A DNA stretch of 64,000 bases from contig JACYUE010000002.1 in the NCBI GenBank assembly GCA_014841595.1, positions 620,001-684,000 on the forward strand. The letters are read 5' to 3'. Positions within the stretch are counted from its first letter, which is position 1. Each line of letters opens with the position of its first letter. The DNA comes from Oxalobacteraceae sp. CFBP 8761 (GTDB lineage Bacteria > Pseudomonadota > Gammaproteobacteria > Burkholderiales > Burkholderiaceae_D). The notes beneath the pieces were generated by a model. That model saw only the letters and a program-made list of their open reading frames with translations, had not been told where the DNA came from and did not search any database. This document shows positions 39,227 through 48,511 of this stretch, in pieces. The translations under genes were made by a program, and so were the position numbers.

Positions 39227-39838
39227 TTACTTGCCGAAGTCGACTGCTGGTGCGGTCGAGATCGCTTTTTCATTCTCCACCGTGAACGATGGCTTGGTCT
39301 CGTAGCCGAACACCATGGCCGTCAGGTTCTTCGGGAACTGGCGCACGGTCACGTTGTAATCCTGGACCGAGGCGATGTAGCGCTGGCGGGCCACCGTGAT
39401 GCGGTTCTCGGTGCCTTCGAGCTGCGAGGCCAGGTCACGGAAGCTGGTGTCGGCTTTCAGGTCCGGGTATTTTTCGGACACCACCATCAGGCGCGACAGC
39501 GCGCTCGACAGTTCACCCTGCACCTGCTGGAACTTCTGGAACGCTTCCGGGTTGTTCAGCACTTCCGGGGTGATCTGGAAGCTGGTGGCCGAGGCGCGGG
39601 CGCGCGTGACGGCTTCGAGCGTTTCACGTTCGTGCGAGGCATAGCCCTTGACCGTGTTGACCAGGTTCGGGATCAGGTCGGCGCGGCGCTGGTACTGGTT
39701 GACCACTTCGCTCCAGGCGGCCTTGGTCGCTTCATCCTTGGTCTGGAAATCGTTGTAGCCGCAGCCCGAGAGCAGGACGCCGGCGAGAATGGCGCTGCCG
39801 AGCAGGCGGGTCCAGCGGGAGATAAAGGTCGTATTCAT
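39227..39838 (-). CDS. lemA: LemA family lipoprotein
   Basis: A 203-residue protein with a lipoprotein signal (ILAGVLLSGCGY) and the LemA helical bundle (AAWSEVVNQYQRRADLIPNLVNTVKGYA; SRLMVVSEKYPDLKA; LEGTENRITVARQRY, shown as short blocks). LemA proteins are membrane-attached and usually encoded with TPM proteins, as here. The start MNTTFISRW was preferred over an upstream frame that overlaps the promoter of pyrF on the other strand. Confidence 0.9.
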   Translation of the reverse strand: MNTTFISRWTRLLGSAILAGVLLSGCGYNDFQTKDEATKAAWSEVVNQYQRRADLIPNLVNTVKGYASHERETLEAVTRARASATSFQITPEVLNNPEAFQKFQQVQGELSSALSRLMVVSEKYPDLKADTSFRDLASQLEGTENRITVARQRYIASVQDYNVTVRQFPKNLTAMVFGYETKPSFTVENEKAISTAPAVDFGK

Positions 39839-39987
39839 GGCAGTAAAGGTCCGTGCAAGTTGTCGAATAATCAAAATATACCTGAAACGCGCCGCAATTG
39901 GTGTTCCTGCAACCCCGAGGGGCAGGGGACGGCATGGCGGCGGGTACAATAATGGGTTTGCAATTATTCGGATACAAGGGGCTCGAA

Positions 39988-40815
39988 GTGACTTTCATTC
40001 AAAAACTGGCGGCTGCATGGACCCGCAACGATTCGCTGCTGTGCGTCGGCCTCGACCCGGACCTGGCGCGCTTCCCGGCGCACCTGACCGGCCAGCCGGA
40101 TGCGATCGTGCAGTTCTGCAAGGCGATCATCGACGCCACCGCCGACCTGGCCTGCGCCTTCAAGCCGCAGATCGCCTATTTCGCCGCGCTGGGCGCCGAA
40201 GACCAGCTCGAGGAAATCTGCACCTATCTGCGCGAGACGTATCCACACATCCCGCTAGTGCTCGACGCCAAGCGCGGCGACATCGGCGCGACCGCACACC
40301 AGTATGCGCGCGAAGCATTCGACCGTTACGGCGCCGATGCGGTGACCGTCAATCCGTACATGGGCTTCGATTCGGTCGAGCCGTACATGGCCTGGCCGGA
40401 CCGCGGCGTGATCGTGCTGTGCCGCACATCGAACGCGGGCGGCTCCGACCTGCAATTTTTGGACGTGGGAGGGCGCCCGCTGTACCAGCACGTGGCGCAA
40501 CTGGTGGCCGACAAATGGAACCGCAACGGCCAGTGCGCGCTGGTGGTGGGCGCGACGTTCCCGGAAGAGATCGCGCAGGTGCGCGCACTGGTGGGCGACA
40601 TGCCGCTGTTGATTCCGGGCGTGGGCGCACAGGGCGGCGACGTCGAGGCGACGGTCAAGGCCGGCCGCACGGCGGGCGGCGCCGGCATGATGATCAATTC
40701 ATCGCGTGCGATTTTGTATGCGACGCCGCAGGCGGGTGAAGACTTCGCGCAGGCAGCGCGGCGCGTGGCGACGGAAACGCGTGACGCGATCAATGCGGCG
40801 CGTAACGCGGCCTGA
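39988..40815 (+). CDS. pyrF: Orotidine 5'-phosphate decarboxylase
   Basis: A 275-residue OMP decarboxylase of the longer bacterial type. The catalytic block [18 protein letters not shown] and the phosphate site [10 protein letters not shown] are present, and [11 protein letters not shown] begins the barrel. It makes UMP in pyrimidine synthesis. A GTG start at 39988 preceded by AAGGGGCTCGAA fits the family start ([11 protein letters not shown]); in-frame ATGs further upstream would add residues not expected in the family. Confidence 0.93.
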   Translation: MTFIQKLAAAWTRNDSLLCVGLDPDLARFPAHLTGQPDAIVQFCKAIIDATADLACAFKPQIAYFAALGAEDQLEEICTYLRETYPHIPLVLDAKRGDIGATAHQYAREAFDRYGADAVTVNPYMGFDSVEPYMAWPDRGVIVLCRTSNAGGSDLQFLDVGGRPLYQHVAQLVADKWNRNGQCALVVGATFPEEIAQVRALVGDMPLLIPGVGAQGGDVEATVKAGRTAGGAGMMINSSRAILYATPQAGEDFAQAARRVATETRDAINAARNAA

Positions 40816-40836
40816 TGAAACCATCGCGCTGTTTGG

Positions 40837-40868
40837 TGTAACGGCGTAACGGCGTAATGACGTAATGG
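40837..40868 (+). repeat. Four tandem 8-base units
   Basis: TGTAACGG, CGTAACGG, CGTAATGA and CGTAATGG stand head to tail, directly before a long palindrome, in the gap between pyrF and sbcB. Confidence 0.75.
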
Positions 40869-40870
40869 CG

Positions 40871-40901
40871 GTAGGGTGGACGGCCAAGCCGTCCACCCTA
40901 C
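40871..40901. terminator. Perfect 14-base-pair palindrome between convergent pyrF and sbcB
   Basis: GTAGGGTGGACGGC, CAA loop, GCCGTCCACCCTAC. The stem is perfect and lies between two convergent genes, so it may work as a shared terminator, though it has no T-run. Its form also resembles dispersed REP-type palindromes. Confidence 0.6.
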
Positions 40902-40914
40902 GTTTCGTCGACTT

Positions 40915-42363
40915 TCAGTGCAGTTCGGGCGCGATCATTTCTGCATAGTCGTACAACGCGCCCAGAATCGCCTCGGCCCGCTCGTCGGCCGTCTCCGACA
41001 AAGCATCGATCTCCTGGAACAATTGATCGATTGTTCTGGCCCCGCCGGCGCCCTCGAACAGGCGCGCTGCGCGGTGCGCCTCCCAGGTCTGCATTTCTTC
41101 TTCCGACAACGTCTCGGGGAAGTTGCGCGCCCGGTAGCGCAGCAGCAGTTCGTTGAGGCGCTCGTCCTCGAAGCTGACGCGCTTGCCGGTCAGGGCCGCG
41201 GGTTTTTGCATGCGGATCGATTCCAGCTGGCGCCGGTCGTCCTTGCTGACGAAGCCGCCATACAGATCTTCATCCACGTCCACGGGCGTGCCGGATGCCG
41301 GCTTTTGCAGCACCTGCGCCCAGACGGCGCGCAGGTCGGGGCCGGCAGCGGCCAGTGCGGCGTGTGCGCGGCCCTGTTCGAGATCGATATCCCAGCGCGT
41401 GGCCAGTTCAGGCTGCAGCGTCTTGAGATTGGCCACCAGCATCGGCGACTTGTTCAAGTGCACGCTCTTGATCGGCAGGCGCGTGACGCCTTCCGGCAAG
41501 TCGTCGGTGCGCGTGAACATGCGCGTGCGGATCGTCTCGGCGTCCAGCGCGAACAGTTCGGACGGATCGTAGCGGCAATCCCAGACCAGGATTTCGTTCT
41601 TGTTGGTCGGGTGCTGCGCCAGCGGATAGACGAGGGCCAGGCAGCCATGCTCGACCGGGAACATGCCGGACACATGCAGGAAGGGCTGGCGCTCGGCAGG
41701 GGCCTGGTGCAGGCCGATCTCGGCGGCAACGCGATCCTTGCGGCGCAGCTCCAGGCAAAAATCGAACAGGCGCGGCTGCTTGCTGCGGATCAGGCGCGCC
41801 AGCGCAATGGTCGCGCGCACGTCCGATAGCGCATCGTGCGCGGCCTCGTGCACCAGGCCGTTGGCTGCGCTCAGGTGTTCCAGTTTGAAGCTCGGCTTGC
41901 CATCGTCGCGGGTCGGCCACACGATCCCGTCCGGGCGCAGCGCATGCACCATGCGCACGACGTCGAGCAAGTCCCAGCGGCCGCAGTTGTGCTGCCACTC
42001 GCGCGCGTACGGATCGATCAGGTTGCGCCAGAACAGGTAGCGCGTGACTTCGTCGTCAAAGCGGATCGTGTTGTAGCCGACGCCGATCGTGTCGGGCTGG
42101 CTGAACGCGGCCTCGATCTGGCGCGCGAACTCGTGCTCGGGCACGCCGTGTTCGAGACAGTGCTGCGGCAGGATGCCGGTGATCAGGCACGATTCCGGAT
42201 CGGGCAAAAAATCATTGGCCGGCTGGCAGTACAGCATGATCGGCTCGCCGATCTCGTTGAGTTCAGCGTCGGTGCGGATCGCGGCGAACTGGGCGGGGCG
42301 GTCGCGGCGCGGGGTCGCGCCAAAGGTTTCGTAGTCGTGCCAAAGGAAGGTATGCGGGCTCAT
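40915..42363 (-). CDS. sbcB: Exodeoxyribonuclease I
   Basis: A 482-residue DEDDh 3'-5' exonuclease. The first metal ligands are D and E in LWHDYETFGA, further landmarks are GYNTIRFDDEVTRYLFWRN and HDALSDVRATIALARL with the catalytic His and Asp. SH3-like and C-terminal helical domains follow. It digests single-stranded DNA in recombination and repair. The start MSPHTFLWHD was preferred to an ATG 24 bases upstream. It ends 14 bases from the palindrome shared with pyrF. Confidence 0.93.
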   Translation of the reverse strand: MSPHTFLWHDYETFGATPRRDRPAQFAAIRTDAELNEIGEPIMLYCQPANDFLPDPESCLITGILPQHCLEHGVPEHEFARQIEAAFSQPDTIGVGYNTIRFDDEVTRYLFWRNLIDPYAREWQHNCGRWDLLDVVRMVHALRPDGIVWPTRDDGKPSFKLEHLSAANGLVHEAAHDALSDVRATIALARLIRSKQPRLFDFCLELRRKDRVAAEIGLHQAPAERQPFLHVSGMFPVEHGCLALVYPLAQHPTNKNEILVWDCRYDPSELFALDAETIRTRMFTRTDDLPEGVTRLPIKSVHLNKSPMLVANLKTLQPELATRWDIDLEQGRAHAALAAAGPDLRAVWAQVLQKPASGTPVDVDEDLYGGFVSKDDRRQLESIRMQKPAALTGKRVSFEDERLNELLLRYRARNFPETLSEEEMQTWEAHRAARLFEGAGGARTIDQLFQEIDALSETADERAEAILGALYDYAEMIAPELH

Positions 42364-42470
42364 GTCTTGTTGTTGTCTTGGCTGCAATCACAGCGTCGGC
42401 GACATGGTGGCACAGATGCGCCGTCCCGTCACGGCCCGGTGTCACGGTCCGTGCGGGACGGCGTTGGACG

Positions 42471-43433
42471 CTAGTTGCAGACGCGGTTGCGTCCGGCTTC
42501 CTTGGCCCGGTACAGGGCGGCGTCGGCCGCCGCCATCAGTGCGTACTCGTCGCCGTTCTCGCCCAGGCTGGCCACGCCGAACGACGCGGTCAGGTGCGGC
42601 AGTTCCACGCGCATGTCGGTAAACACGACGGTGTCGCGCAGGCGCTGGCACAGGCGCTCGGCCACCATCGTGGCCAGTTCGATGCCGGTGTCGGGCAGCA
42701 CGGCCAGCATTTCCTCGCCGCCGAAGCGCACGGCGAAGTCGGATGGGCGCAGCGCATCGCGGATCAGGCTCGCTGCGGCCGACAGCGCCACGTCGCCAAT
42801 GATGTGGCCGTGGGTATCGTTGAATTGCTTGAAATGGTCGAGGTCGATCATGACGATCGACAGGCCGCTGCCAGTGCGCGCTGCACGCGCCGCCAGCTTC
42901 GGCAGCATGTCATTGAGCCAGGCGCGGTTGTACAGGCCCGTGAGCGGGTCGTTGAGCGACAGCTGGCGGTAGAATTCGCCAAGCTTCTGGCGGCGGCGCA
43001 ACAGCGCATTGGTGGTGCGGATACGGAACGACAGCAGGCGCAGCAGATTGCGCGCCAGCACGCTCGAGTGGTCGATCAGCGTCCAGACGACGCTCGATTC
43101 GATCACCAGGAGCTCGCTGTCTTCCAGCGCCGTCATGGCCGCCAGGTTGGCGGCATCGTCCAGCACGGCCTGGTCGCCGACGCTCTCGCCTGGCAAGACG
43201 CGGGTGGTGCCGGTTTCGTCGCCTGCGTGCGCATCCGATTCGATTTCGAGCTGGCCCGAGAGCACGATATACAGGTGCGCCTGGCCACTGTCGTCGATGC
43301 GCTCTCCCTGCGGCACGCGCACGATGGCGCAGTCGGCCAGCATCGCGGCGACGTCAGGGTCGGTTTCGTCGCGAAACAGTTGCAGGTCGTTGATATTGGT
43401 ACGGCTGGTGCCGAAGGTGCCGATCTGTTCCAA
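42471..43433 (-). CDS. Diguanylate cyclase with cyclic-nucleotide-binding-like sensor
   Basis: A 320-residue cytosolic protein: an N-terminal cNMP-binding-like beta barrel (about 15-130; HLYIVLSGQLEIES, VLPGESVGDQAVL), a short coiled linker (RRRQKLGEFYRQLSLNDPLTGLYNR, partly shown) and a GGDEF domain with an intact active site RFGGEEML. It should make cyclic di-GMP. A strict cAMP-binding arginine is not clear, so another small ligand may be sensed. It is a single gene, divergent from the BtuF-like gene. Confidence 0.87.
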   Translation of the reverse strand: MEQIGTFGTSRTNINDLQLFRDETDPDVAAMLADCAIVRVPQGERIDDSGQAHLYIVLSGQLEIESDAHAGDETGTTRVLPGESVGDQAVLDDAANLAAMTALEDSELLVIESSVVWTLIDHSSVLARNLLRLLSFRIRTTNALLRRRQKLGEFYRQLSLNDPLTGLYNRAWLNDMLPKLAARAARTGSGLSIVMIDLDHFKQFNDTHGHIIGDVALSAAASLIRDALRPSDFAVRFGGEEMLAVLPDTGIELATMVAERLCQRLRDTVVFTDMRVELPHLTASFGVASLGENGDEYALMAAADAALYRAKEAGRNRVCN

Positions 43434-43562
43434 GTGAGTCCTCGAGCGGTATGCCGCGTTGGCATGCGTGATTGCATGTGTTATTACATCAGCGGGATCA
43501 TAGCCGATTGTGCCACCCTTGCGCGTTTGGCGAAACTTAAACCATCATGACGACATCTTCAC

Positions 43563-44393
43563 ATGACATCCAGCACCACTGAACTGACCGACGCGCTGGG
43601 CCAGGTGCACCGGCCGGCGCCCGGCGCGCGCATCGTTTCCCTCGTGCCGTCGATCACCGAATTGCTGTGCGACCTGGGCCTGGCACCGCAGCTTGCCGGC
43701 CGCACAGGGTTTTGCATTCATCCGCAGGCGCTCGTTGCCGCCATTCCCAAGGTCGGCGGCACCAAGGACGTCAATCTCGACAAGATTCGTGCCCTGGCGC
43801 CGACCCATGTTGTCGTCAATCTCGATGAAAACACGCGACCGACCTACGACGCGCTGGTGGAGTTCGTGCCACACGTGATCGTCACGCATCCGGTCGCGCC
43901 GCAGGACAATCTGGCGCTGGCCCGCCTGCTGGGCGGTATCTTCGGCGTGCAGGATGCCGCCGAATCCTGGTGCACCGCATTCACACAGGCATTGGCCGCG
44001 CTGCGTGCCCGGCCTGCCGGTCCATCACGCACGGTGCTGTACTGCATCTGGCAGGATCCGTGGATGAGCATCTCGGCCGATACCTATATCGCTGCGATGC
44101 TGGCCGAGCTCGGTTGGCGCGTGCCGCACCTTGGCGAAGACCGCTACCCGCGCTTCACGTGGTCGGACAGCCTGGTCGACGGGCTTGACGCCGTGCTGCT
44201 GTCGACCGAACCCTATCGCTTTACGCAGGCGCATGTGGACGCACTGGAAAAACAGATCGGCATTCCCGTGCTGCTGGTCGATGGCGAAATGCTGTCGTGG
44301 TATGGCAGCCGCGCGCTGGCCGGGGTGAATTATCTGGAGACGTTGCGGGAAATGTTGGAAGGTGCGGCCGGCGAGGTGCGACGCGGTGAGTAA
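43563..44393 (+). CDS. BtuF-like cobalamin/iron-siderophore binding fold protein without signal peptide
   Basis: A 276-residue protein with the two-lobed class III binding fold: RIVSLVPSITELLCDLG at the start, GTKDVNLDKIRALAPTHVVV, and a backbone helix before the C-terminal lobe (YCIWQDPWMSISADTYI). BtuF relatives bind vitamin B12 or siderophores in the periplasm, but this one starts directly with a polar segment and has no export signal. It also has no permease or ATPase beside it. A cytosolic role or an error in the chosen start are both possible; no alternative start adding a signal peptide is seen upstream. Confidence 0.78.
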   Translation: MTSSTTELTDALGQVHRPAPGARIVSLVPSITELLCDLGLAPQLAGRTGFCIHPQALVAAIPKVGGTKDVNLDKIRALAPTHVVVNLDENTRPTYDALVEFVPHVIVTHPVAPQDNLALARLLGGIFGVQDAAESWCTAFTQALAALRARPAGPSRTVLYCIWQDPWMSISADTYIAAMLAELGWRVPHLGEDRYPRFTWSDSLVDGLDAVLLSTEPYRFTQAHVDALEKQIGIPVLLVDGEMLSWYGSRALAGVNYLETLREMLEGAAGEVRRGE

Positions 44394-44457
44394 CTAGAAA
44401 CACGGCATGCTTGTTGCCCCTGCGCCCATGGCGGGCGCAGGGTACTACGGGCACTGA

Positions 44458-44859
44458 TCAGTTATCGGTCAGGTGCTTGTCGGCAGTCGGGTCGATGTCG
44501 CCGTCGACACCGTCAGCGCCGACCACCGGAACGGCAGTATGGCGATGCTTGTCGTGCAGGCGGCCGATGGTGCTGTCGAGTGCGCGGGCCAGTTTGCCGC
44601 TGGCGTTGTTGATGGCCTGGTGCAGGTCGTTCGCGTGATCGTGCACGACGATCGGCGCCACGCCGGCCAGACGCGCTTCGAGCATGCAGTGGTTGCCGCC
44701 GTCCGCTTTCTTTTCCTTGTTCTCGTCGCTCAGGTGAACGTCGACGCGGGTCACTTGCTCGCTGAAACGACCAATGGAAGCGCGCACGACGGTATCCACG
44801 TGCTCGTCCAGGCCCTGGTGCTTGGTGATGGTGTTATCGGTATTGACATTGATCTGCAT
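44458..44859 (-). CDS. HPF/RaiA-like ribosome-associated protein
   Basis: A 133-residue protein with the HPF fold: MQINVNTDNTI, VVRASIGRFSEQVTRVDVHLSDEN and CMLEARLAG, then HDHANDLHQAINNASGKLARALD. The family binds the 30S subunit and promotes hibernation or inhibits translation under stress. It is longer than E. coli HPF at the C-terminus, with an acidic tail (VVGADGVDGDIDPTADKH). It is a single gene with AGGAGCCATCC before the ATG. Confidence 0.85.
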   Translation of the reverse strand: MQINVNTDNTITKHQGLDEHVDTVVRASIGRFSEQVTRVDVHLSDENKEKKADGGNHCMLEARLAGVAPIVVHDHANDLHQAINNASGKLARALDSTIGRLHDKHRHTAVPVVGADGVDGDIDPTADKHLTDN

Positions 44860-44954
44860 GGATGGCTCCTGTAATCGTTATGGCTTTATCTTACACGCCC
44901 CGCGATTTTTACCGCGTCCGCTCCGCCAACCGTGCTCGACCCGGCATACGACCA

Positions 44955-46211
44955 TCAGACCACGTCTTTTTCGCGCGCTGCCTCATGGTGCGGAAAACGG
45001 TCCATCCGCGACAGCACCGGGAACAGCATCGCCCACACGCCCGTCACGACCAGCGTCGCCACGCCGCCGAGCAGGATCGCGCGGGTCAATCCCAGCCAGC
45101 CAGCCGTGACGCCGGACTCGAATTCACCGAGCTCGTTCGAGGCGCCGATGAACACCGAGTTCACGGCGCTCACGCGTCCGCGGATATCGTCGGGCGTTTC
45201 GTACTGCACCAGCAGATGGCGGATATACACGCTGACCATGTCGCCCACGCCCAGCAGGAACAGCGCGCCGAAGGCAATCGCGAAGTGGTCGGTCAGGCCC
45301 AGCACGATCACGCACACGCCAAACAGGGCAACGCCGCCGAACATCCAGGCGCCGACGCGGCGCGTGATCGGGAACATCACCAGCGCGACCGAGCACAGCG
45401 CCGCGCCCATGCCCGGCGCGGTGCGCAGGAAGCCCAGGCCGGACGGCCCGGCGCCCAGGATGTCATGTGCGTAGGCCGGCAGCAGGGCGGTCGCCCCGCC
45501 GAACAGCACCGCGAACAGGTCGAGCGAAATCGCGCCCAGCACGATCGGGCGCGAGCGCACGAAGCGCAAGCCTTCGAGCAGCGTGTGCCAGCTGACGGGC
45601 GCCTTGTTGATCACCTGCGCGATGGTGCGCGTGTTCGTCATGAGCAGCACCGCCAGCGCCAGCAGCGAGGCGGCCGTCATGTGCACCGTCTGCGGTCCCA
45701 GCACGTAGAGCAGGCCGCCCACGATCGGGCCGAGGATCATCGCCACGTGCATCGTCGAGGAACCCAGCGCCACGGCCTGGCTGAAGTCACGGTCCGGCAC
45801 CAGGTTCTTGAGCACCGCCTGCGAGGCCGGCATCATGAAGGCGCGCGCGCTGCCAAACAGCACCAGGATTGCGAACACGGGCCACACGGTCGTGCTGCCG
45901 CTGGCCGTGAACGCAATCAGCATCGCGCTGCACAGCAGCTGCACGGCCATGCAGCACAGCACGATCAGGCGCCGGTTGTAGCGATCGGCCACATGGCCGG
46001 CCCACAGGATCAGCACCAGGAACGGCGCAAACTGCGCCAGGCCGATCAGCCCCAGGTCGAACAGGCTGCCGGTGATCTGGTACACCTGCCAGCCGATCGC
46101 CACGCTCTGCATCTGCACGGCGAAGGTGGCGAGAAAGCGCGCCGACAGGTAGAACGCCAGGTTGCGGTTGCGCAGGACACCCAGGCGCCCGGTCGGTGAG
46201 ATCAGCGGCAT
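44955..46211 (-). CDS. MFS transporter, EntS-like
   Basis: A 418-residue carrier with twelve hydrophobic segments. The loop 2-3 motif (GHVADRYNRRLIVL) and SARAFMMPASQAVLKNLVP match the EntS/enterobactin exporter and macrolide efflux branch of the major facilitator superfamily. The substrate is unknown. It follows the flavin/ferredoxin reductase gene by six bases, so the two are probably co-transcribed. Confidence 0.85.
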   Translation of the reverse strand: MPLISPTGRLGVLRNRNLAFYLSARFLATFAVQMQSVAIGWQVYQITGSLFDLGLIGLAQFAPFLVLILWAGHVADRYNRRLIVLCCMAVQLLCSAMLIAFTASGSTTVWPVFAILVLFGSARAFMMPASQAVLKNLVPDRDFSQAVALGSSTMHVAMILGPIVGGLLYVLGPQTVHMTAASLLALAVLLMTNTRTIAQVINKAPVSWHTLLEGLRFVRSRPIVLGAISLDLFAVLFGGATALLPAYAHDILGAGPSGLGFLRTAPGMGAALCSVALVMFPITRRVGAWMFGGVALFGVCVIVLGLTDHFAIAFGALFLLGVGDMVSVYIRHLLVQYETPDDIRGRVSAVNSVFIGASNELGEFESGVTAGWLGLTRAILLGGVATLVVTGVWAMLFPVLSRMDRFPHHEAAREKDVV

Positions 46212-46217
46212 GGACCC

Positions 46218-47246
46218 TTACTGGCTGGCGAGATCGGCGGCGGTCGTGAACGCGTCGGCGAAGAATTCGTCTTCGGGCAGGCCGCACAGCGCCACGTAGT
46301 CGCGGCGCGCCGCATCGACCATGAGCGGTGCGCCGCAGGCATACACCTGGTGGCCGGAGAGGTCGATGATGTCCTGCACGACAGCGGCGTGCACGTAGCC
46401 GGTGCGGCCTGCCCAGTTATCCTCGGGCAGCGCATCCGAAATCACCGGCACGTAGGTGAAGTCGGGCAGCGTGGTTTCCCAGGCGCGGCACAATTCGTCC
46501 ATGTACAGGTCTTGCGGGCGGCGGCCACCCCAGTACAGCGTGACCTTGCGCGTGGACTTCAAGTGCATCAGGTGCTCGACGAGGGCCTTGACCGGTGCGA
46601 AGCCGGTGCCGGATGCCAGCAGCACGATCGGCTTGTCGGAATCTTCGCGCAGGAAGAACGTGCCGAGCGGGCCTTCAAAGCGCAGGATGTCGCGCTCTTT
46701 CATGGCGCCGAACACGTGATCGGTGAACAGGCCGCCGGGCAGGTGGCGGATATGCAGTTCGAGCGGGCCTTCGAACGACGGCGCATTCGCGATCGAGTAG
46801 GCGCGGCGCTTGCCGTCCTTGAGCAGGAATTCGATGTACTGGCCGGCGCGGTAGGCCAGCAATTCATTGGCCGGCAATTGCAGGTTGACGATGGCGACGT
46901 CCGGCGCGGCCTTGCGGATGCCGGCAACGCGGGTAGGCATCTTGCGCAGCGGGTAATCCGAGCTGCCGCCCACTTCGCGCGCTTCGATCACCAGGTCGGC
47001 CGACGGCATCGCGCAGCAGAACAGCGCCATGCCGGCAGTCTTTTCGATGTCGGAGAGGGCGCGCTGCTGGTAGGGCTTGTGCTCGATGGCGCCATCGAGC
47101 ACCTTGCCCTTGCACGAGCCGCAGGCGCCATTCTTGCAGCCATACGGCAGGCCGACGCCGGCGCGGATGGCGGCGGCCAGGACGGTTTCATCGGCTTCGC
47201 AGCCGAACTGGCTGCCGCTGGGCTGGACGGTGATCTGGAAGGTCAT
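46218..47246 (-). CDS. 2Fe-2S ferredoxin-FAD reductase (CDP-6-deoxyglucoseen reductase type)
   Basis: A 342-residue electron-transfer protein: plant-type ferredoxin domain with C-x4-C-x2-C (CKNGACGSCKG) and a later cysteine in LFCCAMP, a FAD-binding barrel with RAYSIANAP, and an NAD-binding domain (LLASGTGFAPVKAL, YACGAPLMV). It passes electrons from NAD(P)H to an unknown partner. Homologues are often named ascD/rfbI-type reductases, but no deoxysugar genes are near. The start MTFQITVQPSG begins the ferredoxin domain; the longer frame upstream is not supported. Confidence 0.87.
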   Translation of the reverse strand: MTFQITVQPSGSQFGCEADETVLAAAIRAGVGLPYGCKNGACGSCKGKVLDGAIEHKPYQQRALSDIEKTAGMALFCCAMPSADLVIEAREVGGSSDYPLRKMPTRVAGIRKAAPDVAIVNLQLPANELLAYRAGQYIEFLLKDGKRRAYSIANAPSFEGPLELHIRHLPGGLFTDHVFGAMKERDILRFEGPLGTFFLREDSDKPIVLLASGTGFAPVKALVEHLMHLKSTRKVTLYWGGRRPQDLYMDELCRAWETTLPDFTYVPVISDALPEDNWAGRTGYVHAAVVQDIIDLSGHQVYACGAPLMVDAARRDYVALCGLPEDEFFADAFTTAADLASQ

Positions 47247-47391
47247 GCGAATGAAGAAGTTGGGGCGCGAACGCGGGTGGTTGGTGGGGTGCGCCGGCGT
47301 GCGGCGAGAGGCCGCCATTCTACACCCGCCCTTGTTTTGCCGGGCGCGCCCTGTGCTACAGTTGCCGCCTCCACGACCCCGCGATTCTTCC

Positions 47392-48279
47392 ATGACCATG
47401 CCATCCCGCCCCGCTTTTGCCCGTCCGCGCCTGTTGATCATCGGCTGCGGCGACGTCGGCATGCGCCTGCTGCCACTGCTGGCCGGGCGCTTCCGCGTGT
47501 TTGCACTGACCAGCCAGCCGGAGCGCTGCGCCGAACTCCGCGCGGCCGGTGCGGTGCCGGTTGTCGCCGACCTCGACCAGCCTGCAACGCTGGCGCGCCT
47601 GCGCAATCTGGCGCCGTGGGTGCTGCACCTGGCCCCGCCCCAGCCCGACGGCGATACCGACCGCCGCACGCGCCATCTGGTGGCGGCGCTGGGCGACGTG
47701 CGCCGCATCGTGTATGTGAGCACCAGCGGGGTGTATGGCGATTGCGGCGGGGCGCTGGTGAAGGAGTACCGGCCGGTGGCACCGAAGAACGGGCGTGCCC
47801 GGCGCCGTGTCGACGCCGAGCGCATCCTGCGCGCGTGGGCCCTGGTGGCCGGTGCGACGCTGTCGATCCTGCGCGTGCCGGGCATCTACGCCGCCGACCG
47901 GCTGCCGCTGCGCCGGCTGGAGCAGGGCACGCCCGCGCTGCGGTTTGAGGACGATGTGTACACCAACCATATCCACGCCGACGACCTGGCCCGCATCGTG
48001 CTGCTGGCCTTGATGCGCGGCCGGTCCGGGCGGGTCTATCACGCGGTCGACGACACGCGCATGAAGATGGCCGACTACTTCGACGCCGTGGCCGACACCT
48101 TCGGCATGCCGCGCTCACCGCGCCTGCCGCGCGCCGAACTGGCGCAGCTGGTCTCGCCGGTGCTGCTGTCGTACATGTCCGAGTCGCGCCAGCTCGACAA
48201 CACGCGCCTGCGGCGCGAGCTGCGCGTGCGTCTGCAGTACCCGGACGTCGCCACGGCGCTGGCGCGCCTGCGGCGCTAA
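47392..48279 (+). CDS. NAD-dependent epimerase/dehydratase-like protein
   Basis: A 295-residue extended SDR-like protein. It has a nucleotide loop LLIIGCGDVGMRLL, VYVSTSGVYGDCGG, RRRVDAERILR and a substrate-domain segment. The canonical G-x-x-G-x-x-G is altered to GCGDVG. The Y-x-x-x-K pair is not obvious, so activity may be altered. Related proteins are annotated as YeeZ-like or sugar nucleotide epimerases. It is divergent from the ferredoxin reductase and convergent with the repeat protein. Confidence 0.8.
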   Translation: MTMPSRPAFARPRLLIIGCGDVGMRLLPLLAGRFRVFALTSQPERCAELRAAGAVPVVADLDQPATLARLRNLAPWVLHLAPPQPDGDTDRRTRHLVAALGDVRRIVYVSTSGVYGDCGGALVKEYRPVAPKNGRARRRVDAERILRAWALVAGATLSILRVPGIYAADRLPLRRLEQGTPALRFEDDVYTNHIHADDLARIVLLALMRGRSGRVYHAVDDTRMKMADYFDAVADTFGMPRSPRLPRAELAQLVSPVLLSYMSESRQLDNTRLRRELRVRLQYPDVATALARLRR

Positions 48280-48292
48280 TCCACGCCGTCGC

Positions 48293-48511
48293 CTATGCCC
48301 GCTTGCCGGGCGACGCGCAGAATGCGATCTTGCTCGTCATGAGGGCCGGCATGCCCGGTGAGGCGCAGAAGGTGCTGTCTGTGCCCCTGGCGACCTGCTT
48401 GCCAGGCGAGGCGCAGAAGGCGGTGGCATTCGCTGCGGCTGCCGGTTTGCCCGGGGACGCACAGAACGCGGTGGCGCCGGCCGGCTTGCCTGGCGACGCG
48501 CAGAACGCAGC
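48293..48511 (-). repeat. Repeat array encoding FCASPG units
   Basis: Five copies of a coding unit of about 24 bases, diverged at third codon positions and in the spacers, make up the last third of the gene. The units are on the minus strand as TTCTGCGC(C/G)TC(G/A)CC(G/C)GGC-like sequence. Confidence 0.8.

Noticed and set aside
44862..46199. 445-codon plus-strand frame
   Set aside because: It is the antisense of the EntS-like carrier, with His/Arg/Gln-rich shadow composition.
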